From JANWHF01 sp036276235 (GTDB lineage Bacteria; Planctomycetota; Phycisphaerae; Tepidisphaerales; Tepidisphaeraceae): a DNA stretch of 18,555 nucleotides. This document shows positions 7,301-13,020 of the stretch, piece after piece (the first letter of the stretch is position 1; the number at the start of each line of letters is the position of its first letter). The stretch is from positions 1 to 18,555 of the forward strand of contig DATBDZ010000155.1 of the NCBI GenBank assembly GCA_036276235.1. The letters run 5' to 3'. Both the position numbers and the translations under genes were made by a program. The notes beneath the pieces are model-generated. The model made no database searches and had not been told where the DNA came from. It saw nothing but the letters and a program-made list of their open reading frames with translations.

Positions 7301-8348
7301 GATCCTCGGCGACAACAACTCCGCCGCCCGCCTGCTCTCGCGTCCCGGCGAAGCGATCTACAACGACGCCGGCGGCCTGGTCGAAGGGAACAGCCCGTTC
7401 CAAGTCGCGTGGCTTCCGGATGATCAGCGCGAGCGATATCTGGAGCGCGTTGCGAGCCGCTCGCGCGAATCGGGATTTGATGGCGGACAAACGATCGTCT
7501 TCGAAGGAAATCAGGCGGCCGATCTGACAAAAAATGCGCCGCTGGCGCGATTGCTCGCGGCACACGATCGCCCGGCAAATCCGCCGCTTATCTTCGCATG
7601 GGTTGGTGATCCGGTTGCGATCAAAGATCCCACCGCCGTCCAGCTTCGGCGGCTCAGCGGGTCCAACGTTCTCGTCGTCGGTCAGCAGGAAGAATCGGCG
7701 ATGGGCATCTTCTGCGCCGCCCTCCTCTCGATCGCTGCGCAGCAAGCGCCAAGTGCCGCCAGCTTTTACATCTTCGACGGAAGCCCGGCGGATTCGCCGT
7801 ACGCGGGAACGCTGGCGAAAGTCGCGTCGATCCTTCCGCACACAAAGAGGCTGGTCGAATGGCGGCAAACCGCCGACGTGATTGCTGAGCTTCACGCGGA
7901 ACTGAAACGCCGCCAGGAAACCGATATCGCCGATGCGCCAGCAATCTACATTCTCGTCTATGCGATGCAGCGTTATCGCGTGCTGCGCAAGACAGAGGAT
8001 TCTTTCAGCTTCGGCTCGGACGAGCCCAAGCCCGCGCAGCCGGACAAGCAATTCGCCGAACTGGTGCGCGATGGGCCCGGGCTGGGGATTCACGTCATCG
8101 TCTGGACCGACACGCCCGCATCGGTCGAGCGTACGATCGACCGCGCACTGATGCGCGAATTCGATAACCGCATCCTCTTCCAGATGAGCGCCAACGATTC
8201 CAGCAACCTGATCGACTCACCCGCGGCAAACAAGCTGGGCTTCAACCGAGCGCTGATCTACAGCGAAGAGCAAGGCGTGATGGAAAAGTTCCGGCCTTAC
8301 GCGCCGCCGCCTGCGGAATGGATAGAGCAAGCGAAGCTTCGCCCTTAG
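4374..8348 (+). CDS. FtsK/SpoIIIE (EccC/EssC-like) triple-ATPase membrane protein
   Basis: This 1324-residue protein is the probable motor of a type VII-like secretion system. The frame extends upstream to 4221 only through the repeat element, so ATG 4374 (MPDLTETQ) or 4368 is the likely start; no clear Shine-Dalgarno sequence is seen. Domain order: coiled coil at about 15-225; two membrane helices at about 236-256 and 263-287; a second long coiled coil to about residue 440; then three ATPase-like domains. The first (about 505-740) has lost its Walker A (TDRDGRAAG in that place). The second is intact, with Walker A GKTGSGKST at 798-806 and Walker B LLIIDEF containing D906 and E907. It also has the FtsK-type stretches VDFKKGVEF and LLGSQTIGG. 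The third (about 1060-1320) has NVLVVGQQEESAMG where Walker A should be. Three consecutive ATPase modules behind two membrane helices is the EccC/EssC plan; DNA-translocating FtsK proteins have one. The N-terminal coiled coils replace the FHA domains of EssC. The preceding WXG-like genes support a secretion role. Confidence 0.88.
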   Translation: MPDLTETQQLDTTSRATKAVATDRDVQRATLRDLVKLAAECAATESEIERRLATETEEEHKAYQQLGRELANKFSNLTAEAKRAFEQATAAANEKFAAELAALEEADSQSRGKVETRHDLAQQEIKKKYDHAVWLADSVYEFALNSAAAEFKQANATADTQAKSLDEIQEKAAQLLETYKVTLAENFGEQFTAGETPAAEDGLAAFEAESENAKQQLSGLTWMVLPRMFVGTMPYLAVIVFSAIAAIITQVVLQTTQIQIKPVAIAAGATAAVTIIVGAILRVVALRQVRDAYGPLLGALAAGRRAIDAERRLAQMVREAAEQAGRDQRKKETARAKEKYQPLVNEASQARKDALAALQAEYDRQLAEMEAARDAAGAAAEAAHQSQSADIDSRKQLETQRAGERHERHLRESRTKYDRGRAELSDRLRDGLETLHIPIAMAAKAGSRFPFDWNDPAWRSFSPPAEFPSLVRFGELRVDLQLIADSVPRAAETAPSGNGDGLPHPVQLKMPPALSVPAALGFPRQASLLIQTDRDGRAAGLQILKLVMARLLTSLPPGRARFTMIDPVGLGENFAGFMHLADFDEALVGGRIWTESEQIEKRLADLTEHMETVIQKYLRNEFETIDQYNAQAGELAEPYRFLVIADFPHAFEGESYRRLASIAASGARCGVYTLVLRDTRLPLPHGTHLDELERNSANIVREGDRFVWEDDVFRQFPLAIDPPPSEELLRQLLDKIGRGAKEAKRVELPFESIAPNAEQFWSRSSSADLQVPIGRMGATRSQLLRLGRGVAQHALIAGKTGSGKSTLLHALVTNLAMWYSPREVEFYLVDFKKGVEFKTYATHALPHARAIAVESDREFGLSVLQRLDAELTRRGELFRKIGVQDLAAYRQTSPGIQMPRTLLIIDEFQEFFSEDDKLAQDASILLDRLVRQGRAFGIHVLLGSQTIGGSSGLPRSTIGQMAVRIALQTSEADSQLILGDNNSAARLLSRPGEAIYNDAGGLVEGNSPFQVAWLPDDQRERYLERVASRSRESGFDGGQTIVFEGNQAADLTKNAPLARLLAAHDRPANPPLIFAWVGDPVAIKDPTAVQLRRLSGSNVLVVGQQEESAMGIFCAALLSIAAQQAPSAASFYIFDGSPADSPYAGTLAKVASILPHTKRLVEWRQTADVIAELHAELKRRQETDIADAPAIYILVYAMQRYRVLRKTEDSFSFGSDEPKPAQPDKQFAELVRDGPGLGIHVIVWTDTPASVERTIDRALMREFDNRILFQMSANDSSNLIDSPAANKLGFNRALIYSEEQGVMEKFRPYAPPPAEWIEQAKLRP

Positions 8349-8423
8349 GCGCACGGCCTGCAATTGTTAGAAGGCTGTACCTTGCAATGTCTCCGACCGT
8401 AGGTCTACTCAGATAACGTACGC

Positions 8424-8435
8424 GGCACGAAGGGA
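8424..8435 (+). promoter_or_regulatory. Repeat-derived ribosome binding site
   Basis: GGCACGAAGGGA is identical to the first 12 bases of the inverted repeat at 4235. Its AAGGGA ends seven bases before the ATG at 8443. A related CACGAAGGGA (4003-4012) lies five bases before the ATG at 4018. Fragments of the intergenic repeat thus occupy the Shine-Dalgarno position of two genes. Confidence 0.45.
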
Positions 8436-8442
8436 TTGCAAC

Positions 8443-8991
8443 ATGGCAAAGCTTAGCCCACTCCATAAACAGATCGGCAAGATCGTTCGAGACATTTTCC
8501 GAGACGGTGCGTTCCCGGATTGTGAATTGAAGGAAGACCCCGCATGTGGCGGGGCGCAAAACCTGCCCCTGTTTTGCTCCCACCAATTCAACAATGCAAC
8601 TGAGTTCTGCAATGTTGATCTCCTTGTTCTTCGTAAACAAAAGATCCGCATCCTCATCGAAATCGAGGAAGCAAACGTAAAGCCCGTTCAGATTTGTGGG
8701 AAACTAATGGCTTCTGCGCTTTGCCGATTTCACACGCGCAAGCGGTCGAGCTGCAATGCGCGCCCAATGGCAAATGGCGTTCTCTTCTTGCAGATCTTGG
8801 ATACGAAGAACTTAAAGGCTTCGAGCAGAAAGCGGCAACAATGGCACCAGCTTGAACGAGCTATCAAGTCCGTGCTGCCGCTCCGCGATAGCCGAGTCAA
8901 CAACTACAGGATTTTCACGGGCAGCGCCGATTGCTTCCGTGACGCCGAACCTCTTGTTGCTTCGATCCGGGACGCACTCGCGAAGGATTGA
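8443..8991 (+). CDS. Hypothetical protein, possible PD-(D/E)XK-like fold
   Basis: The protein has 182 residues and I do not recognise it with certainty. The central part reads VDLLVLRKQKIRILIEIEE, with D59 and E73-I-E75, followed by NVKPVQICGKLMASAL. An Asp-bearing strand, a basic turn and a second strand ending in Glu-x-Glu is the arrangement of PD-(D/E)XK nuclease-like proteins. The usual Lys is replaced by Glu, so catalysis is uncertain. The Cys content is high for the region (seven Cys, including positions 27, 35, 45 and 56). There is no signal peptide or membrane helix. It starts 94 bases after the ATPase gene, and AAGGGA lies at 8430-8435. Base composition differs from the neighbours: 8581-8700 is 43% GC by hand count, against 68% for 6661-6780 in the ATPase gene, which suggests separate acquisition. 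The relation to the secretion block is unknown. Confidence 0.65.
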   Translation: MAKLSPLHKQIGKIVRDIFRDGAFPDCELKEDPACGGAQNLPLFCSHQFNNATEFCNVDLLVLRKQKIRILIEIEEANVKPVQICGKLMASALCRFHTRKRSSCNARPMANGVLFLQILDTKNLKASSRKRQQWHQLERAIKSVLPLRDSRVNNYRIFTGSADCFRDAEPLVASIRDALAKD

Positions 8992-9077
8992 GTTGCGGTA
9001 TCTGCGGCCACAGTATGTTCGCAAGCAAATGCACGAGAATGCAGCTGAAGGGCTATTGTTGAGGAAGGTGAGGGAGC

Positions 9078-10424
9078 ATGAACCCACCGAAGAGCGATGG
9101 AGGCCGATACCGCGTTGTGGGCGCCCACAAGGACACAGGCCAAGATGTTGAGATGTTCATTGTGGCATCGAGTGAAGCATCGGCATTGCGCAAGGCACAC
9201 GACTGCGGAGTGCTGGTTTGCTCGTGCGCACGCGTAAGTTCCGCCGATCACCCGGGTATTGATGGGCCCGTTAATAGTGTCAGACGGCGTCGGGTGGTCT
9301 TCGCGGCAAGCTCTACGATTGTGCTCGTAATAATGCTGACGGCGGCGTTTCTGTTACTGGTACGCCCTGTATTAAGTCGGAGGAACCGCGACACGATGGC
9401 TCGTTCCGACCCTCGCGCAGTAAATCTCAAATCGTATGCGCAGGAGCCCAAGCAATCGCAAGAGGCCCAAACGGCTAAAGAGCACGCCGAGGACGACAAA
9501 CGGGCGACAGCGCTATATCAGGCTGGTATCCAATATCGGGATCAGCGCAGCCGCGGAGCCGCGCTTGATTCATTTCGGGCATCAGCAAAGCTCGGAAACG
9601 TTGACGCGATGAATGCGCTGGCAATCTGTTACAAGGATGGATTTGGGGTGAATAAAGACCGTGAATTGGCACTCTCATGGTTCAACAAGGCTGCGGCCGG
9701 CGGCTCGCCAGAGGCCATGCATTGGCTCGGCAAGACGTACACGAAGGGCGACGGCGTGCCGATGGACGAGGGCAAAGGGTTCGATTGGTTTCTGAAATCG
9801 GCAAATGCAGGATTTCGCGATGCGATGAACAGCGTCGGAGTGTGCTATGAAGAGGGATCGGGAACGGCGAAGGACGAAGCCAAGGCCGTTGCATGGCTGC
9901 GTCGAGGGGCCGATCTCGGGGACCCAACGGCGATGTACAACCTCGGCCTAATGTATGGAAAGGGTCAGGGATTGCCAAAATCGCCGATTGATGCATTGAG
10001 CTGGATGCGCCGAGCGGCGAGCGCGGGGCAGCCGGATGCGACAGCTTTTGTTGCAGAATTCGATCGAGAACTTTCAAAAGCGAAGGAGCGTCAAAGGCTC
10101 AAACCTATTCTTGAGTTGTGGGATGAGTTCATTGCTGCAGAGAATGAGGAAGCCTTACACAACGCTGAAAGTGACCGATGGAAAGCGGCGGCGCAGCTTG
10201 CAGACTCGTTGGGAGACGTATCGCGGGCCCAAGAATCGCTAAACAAAAGAGCGGAGGCCTCCCAGGCAGCTTTGAGCGCAGCGGTACGCGCGAAGTATCA
10301 GTTCGACAAGCTCGCAGCATACGATCCGATCGATCGCGCCAACGCAGCAAAGATAATCGTGGATGATCCAAAGACACCGAGGAACATGAAGGAACGGCTC
10401 CAACCATTCTTGCTGCCAAACTAA
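9078..10424 (+). CDS. Membrane-anchored Sel1-repeat protein
   Basis: The protein has 448 residues. Residues 10-53 form a small alpha/beta-looking module starting YRVVGAHKDTGQDVEMFIVA; similar short N-terminal modules occur in planctomycete membrane proteins, as far as I recall. A single membrane helix spans about 73-96. Four consecutive 36-residue Sel1-type repeats cover 174-317, with the pattern AMxxLGxxYxxGxGVxxDxxxAxxWxxxAAxxG, and a more divergent repeat precedes them from about 144. The C-terminal 130 residues are charged and helical. Sel1 repeats form solenoids that bind partner proteins; no enzymatic motif is present. GAGGAAG (9061-9067) and AGGGAG (9071-9076) precede the ATG, the first at proper spacing. 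The gene lies 86 bases after the hypothetical gene on the same strand and may be co-transcribed with it. The repeat domain would face the periplasm if the membrane helix has the usual orientation after the basic RRRR stretch, but this is not certain. Confidence 0.85.
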   Translation: MNPPKSDGGRYRVVGAHKDTGQDVEMFIVASSEASALRKAHDCGVLVCSCARVSSADHPGIDGPVNSVRRRRVVFAASSTIVLVIMLTAAFLLLVRPVLSRRNRDTMARSDPRAVNLKSYAQEPKQSQEAQTAKEHAEDDKRATALYQAGIQYRDQRSRGAALDSFRASAKLGNVDAMNALAICYKDGFGVNKDRELALSWFNKAAAGGSPEAMHWLGKTYTKGDGVPMDEGKGFDWFLKSANAGFRDAMNSVGVCYEEGSGTAKDEAKAVAWLRRGADLGDPTAMYNLGLMYGKGQGLPKSPIDALSWMRRAASAGQPDATAFVAEFDRELSKAKERQRLKPILELWDEFIAAENEEALHNAESDRWKAAAQLADSLGDVSRAQESLNKRAEASQAALSAAVRAKYQFDKLAAYDPIDRANAAKIIVDDPKTPRNMKERLQPFLLPN

Positions 10425-10549
10425 ACCACACGACGCGCGACATGTTGATCAATTGTGAAAATCAGTCTGCAAGACGATTCCCTGTGTGATGCCGACACGG
10501 CCGCGATCGGGGCTTGGCAATAGATAAAATCATAAGTGACGTTGCAAAG

Positions 10550-11194
10550 TTATCGCTTTTGCATTCCCTCGGTTCCGCAAGCTTTAATCAATAGGGCCGC
10601 GGCGGCGCCGACTTCACCCGGCACATAATTCCCCGTCGAGAGAATCACCTTTAACGCCTCTTCGGTGCTCACCTCAACGATGCGGCAGGACGACCTTCGC
10701 ACGAATCGCAATTGCCCGCTGACGGGATTGGGCGCGAACGGAACGAAGACGCACAAAATATCCGGCTGGCCATCGACGGGCCGCCCACTGGTGAACGCGA
10801 GCACCAGCGTGTGGCCGGCTTCGTCGTGAATGAGTGCGACTTTCGAGAAGATTCCTTCGGTGCCGCCGGGCGTGAGGGCGACCTGTTTCCAGCCGCTGTA
10901 CACCTGCCGCAGGATCGGCACGCGCAGCAGGATGCGGTCGATCGATCCCAGAAAGAATTTTCCGATGAGGCTCGTGGTGATCATCCCCGCCAGATAAATC
11001 CCGACAATCGCCAGCGCGACTCCCAGAAACGGAATGTCGCGATCGATGTGCAGAAACCGCACCATCAGGTAATGCGCGGCCGGGCGCGTCTTGCTTTCGA
11101 CCCACCAGAGTATGAACGCCGTCACGACGATCGGAACCGCCGCGAAGATGCCGGCGAGGAATGTGTTGCGGACGTGCTTTTGGAGTTGGACCAT
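10550..11194 (-). CDS. DUF502 family membrane protein
   Basis: The protein has 214 residues from the chosen start. The frame continues upstream to 11281, but MGWKPMP and the following residues there translate a palindromic intergenic repeat, so Met at 11194 (MVQLQKHVRNTFLAG) or 11206 is preferred. The order fits DUF502: a short basic N-terminus, a membrane helix (FLAGIFAAVPIVVTAFILWW), a second helix (IPFLGVALAIVGIYLAGMI), then VPILRQVYSGWKQV and a conserved soluble part with the stretch DILCVFVPFAPNPVSG. The family is widespread in bacteria and its function is not established. It is convergent with the Sel1 gene across a 125-base gap in which no hairpin or other feature was noticed, and is probably monocistronic. 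Confidence 0.85.
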   Translation of the reverse strand: MVQLQKHVRNTFLAGIFAAVPIVVTAFILWWVESKTRPAAHYLMVRFLHIDRDIPFLGVALAIVGIYLAGMITTSLIGKFFLGSIDRILLRVPILRQVYSGWKQVALTPGGTEGIFSKVALIHDEAGHTLVLAFTSGRPVDGQPDILCVFVPFAPNPVSGQLRFVRRSSCRIVEVSTEEALKVILSTGNYVPGEVGAAAALLIKACGTEGMQKR

Positions 11195-11206
11195 AGCCGC
11201 CGGCAT

Positions 11207-11431
11207 TGTCGCTCTTGGGGAAGAGCATGACAAATGTCGAACGGCGAAGCTGGCTTCCCGTGGCATGGGTTTCCAACCCATGGCTTGCGGTACTCCGCAA
11301 GCGTCGGCTGTACTCGGCCGACATCAGCAAGAGCGCAGCGTTCTTCCTCTCCTTTATGATTGCTTAAATCGGCGGAGTACATCCCGTTCGTGCGGAGCCC
11401 GCACGACATGGGCGGGACGCCCATGCCACAT
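11207..11431. repeat. Cluster of short palindromic hairpins
   Basis: This stretch holds consecutive short palindromes. They are CATGGGTT/AACCCATG around 11264-11283, CTTGCGG/CCGCAAG around 11284-11301, GTCGGC/GCCGAC around 11302-11322, GTGCGG/CCGCAC around 11390-11405, and CATGGGCG/CGCCCATG around 11407-11426. Each has a stem of 6 to 8 bp and a short loop. They read into the upstream frames of genes on both sides (MGWKPMP on minus, DMGGTPMPHM on plus), which explains the false N-terminal extensions there. This resembles REP-like intergenic palindromes. No separate gene was found in this stretch. Confidence 0.7.
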
Positions 11432-11821
11432 ATGGCATGCCACGCACTCCTTGACATCCTCTCGGAACCACGGAACGATTACGGCGTGCGCAGGCTTGTT
11501 GCGATCGTTCTGGCTCTCGGTTTTGCCGCCCTCGGGTCGGGCGCGCTGGAGCGGCTGCACAATGCGCATCACGCCGCCGAGGATTTGAAAGCCTTTTTGG
11601 CCGCCCGATCCTCCGGGCAGCCCAACCCCAAGCTTCCCGCGCACGATGAATCCAACTGCCCGGTTCACGTCCAACTGCACCTGCCGGCATTGCCGGTCGT
11701 CATTGCACCGCCGGCGATGAAGTTGGAGAGGATCGCGCGCGATGCTGCGCCTGCCCCGGTCGTCCGCGTGCTGGCTCGATTGCCGGCTCGAATCGATTGC
11801 CGCGGGCCTCCCGCCGCTTAA
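11432..11821 (+). CDS. Small His-rich single-pass membrane protein of unknown function
   Basis: The protein has 129 residues from the ATG at 11432. The upstream in-frame ATGs at 11360 and 11408 lie in repeat DNA. A GTG at 11486 (VRRLVAIVLALG) is another possible start. Residues about 20-38 form a membrane helix or signal anchor (RRLVAIVLALGFAALGSG). It is followed by ERLHNAHHAAEDLKAFL and then by HDESNCPVHVQLHLPALP, a His/Cys-containing stretch resembling segments of small bacterial proteins that sit near metal-homeostasis genes. The C-terminus ends in RGPPAA. No enzyme motif is seen and I cannot name a family. No Shine-Dalgarno sequence supports either start. It could be a genuine but rapidly evolving envelope protein; the hydrophobic segment and the absence of stops argue against chance. 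Confidence 0.5.
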   Translation: MACHALLDILSEPRNDYGVRRLVAIVLALGFAALGSGALERLHNAHHAAEDLKAFLAARSSGQPNPKLPAHDESNCPVHVQLHLPALPVVIAPPAMKLERIARDAAPAPVVRVLARLPARIDCRGPPAA

Positions 11822-11883
11822 GACGGATCACCACGAAAACGCTTTTGAATTCCAAATCGCGAAACCCAACCGACGGAATGGAT

Positions 11884-11954
11884 GTCACGCGAAGATACGA
11901 AGCGGCGAAGTGATTTCAAATTCCTCCCTTCGTTTCTTCGTCTCTTCGCGTGAC
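11884..11954. repeat. Imperfect 27-bp inverted repeat (GTCACGCGAAGA family)
   Basis: Arms 11884-11910 and 11928-11954 pair at 23 of 27 positions, with the outer 12 bases perfect and a 17-base loop. It lies in the 308-base gap before the ABC ATPase gene. The rest of the gap (11955-12129) contains AT-richer repeated ATTCGG/TTCGG strings and no recognised gene. The element could end transcription from the small membrane protein gene, although no T-run follows. Confidence 0.8.
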
Positions 11955-12129
11955 ACCATTTCGGATTCTGGTCATTCGGACTTAATTCGGGTTTCGGGGA
12001 TTCGGATTTCGGAATTCGACCATTGCCTCCGTGGTGATCTTTCTTCCGTTTTGCCGTTCATTTCAACCTTAACTGGCGAAAATCGTTTCCGGCGCGGAAT
12101 TTCCGCGGCGGAACCGGGGTATTAACTAT

Positions 12130-12861
12130 ATGGCTATCACGATTTCTGGATTGAAGAAAATCTATGCCGCGCCGGATGGTACTACGGTGCCGGTGATCGA
12201 TGTCGAGGATTTGCAGATCGGCGACGGCGAGCAGATCGGCCTGATCGGCTCCAGCGGCTCGGGCAAGACGACGCTGCTGCATCTGATCGCCGGCATTCTC
12301 ACGCCTGACAGCGGAAGAATCGTTTGCGACTTCGGCGCCGATGCCAGCGCGGATGTAGTGCAGCTTAGCGAAGCCGATCGCGACATCTTCCGTGGACGGT
12401 ACATGGGATACGTTTTTCAAACGCATCATCTTCTGCCCGGTTTCACGGCTTTGGAGAATGTGCTGCTGGGAATGAGCTTCACCGGCCGCGCGCATGATCC
12501 GGCCTGGGCGCGGCATCTGCTCAATGAAGTCGGCCTCGCCGATCGCATCAACTACAAGCCGGGCAAGCTGTCGGTCGGCCAGCAGCAGCGCGTCGCCGTG
12601 GCAAGAGCGCTGGCGAATCGCCCGCGCCTCGTGCTGGCGGATGAGCCGACCGGCGCGCTCGATCCGCGAAATGCCCAGCAGGTTCTGGAGCTGATTCGTC
12701 GGCTTTGCACGGAAGTAAACGCGTCGCTGCTGCTGGTGAGTCATGATCTTTCGATCGCGAAACAGTTGCCGCGTGTTTTGTCGCTGTCAGACGTGAATCG
12801 TGCATCGACGGGATACATCGCCGCCAAGGCCGCCGGCGCGGCTCCGGTTGCCGTTAATTAA
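12130..12861 (+). CDS. ABC transporter ATP-binding protein (MacB/LolD type)
   Basis: The protein has 243 residues, the normal length for a stand-alone nucleotide-binding subunit. All ABC motifs are present: Walker A GSSGSGKTT (40-48), Q-loop Gln97 in VFQTHHLLPGFT, signature LSVGQQQ (147-153), Walker B VLADEPTGALD (168-178) and H-loop His205 in VSHD. The sequence around ADEPTGALD and the Q-loop are typical of the LolD/MacB/FtsE group, which works mechanically with FtsX-type permeases and moves substrates from the inner membrane or periplasm outward. The C-terminal 30 residues are Ala-rich and not conserved in the family. No Shine-Dalgarno sequence precedes the ATG. The cognate permease gene follows after 159 bases, so the two probably form one transporter. 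The substrate is unknown. Confidence 0.92.
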   Translation: MAITISGLKKIYAAPDGTTVPVIDVEDLQIGDGEQIGLIGSSGSGKTTLLHLIAGILTPDSGRIVCDFGADASADVVQLSEADRDIFRGRYMGYVFQTHHLLPGFTALENVLLGMSFTGRAHDPAWARHLLNEVGLADRINYKPGKLSVGQQQRVAVARALANRPRLVLADEPTGALDPRNAQQVLELIRRLCTEVNASLLLVSHDLSIAKQLPRVLSLSDVNRASTGYIAAKAAGAAPVAVN

Positions 12862-12870
12862 AACCTGGCC

Positions 12871-12968
12871 GTAGGGTGCGCTTTAGACTTCGACGAGCTC
12901 AGTCGAGTCGCGCACGCGGAACGTTGCCTGCGTAAGAACGCCCCCGCGTGTGCTAAAGCACACCCTAC
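12871..12968. repeat. Inverted repeat GTAGGGTGYGCTTTAG in the ABC gene gap
   Basis: GTAGGGTGCGCTTTAG at 12871-12886 pairs with 12953-12968 at 15 of 16 positions. The 66 bases between contain the smaller GACTTCGACGAGCTC / CAGTCGAGTC palindromic strings. The element occupies most of the 159-base gap between ATPase and permease genes, so a co-transcript would carry this hairpin. Confidence 0.8.
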
Positions 12969-13020
12969 AGCAATCGAAATCTCACATTCGAATTTAACCC
13001 CAATGTATTAGGATTTCCCC

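Noticed and set aside
7221..8093. Minus-strand ORF of 290 residues
   Set aside because: A shadow of the ATPase gene caused by high GC; no recognisable fold or start signal.
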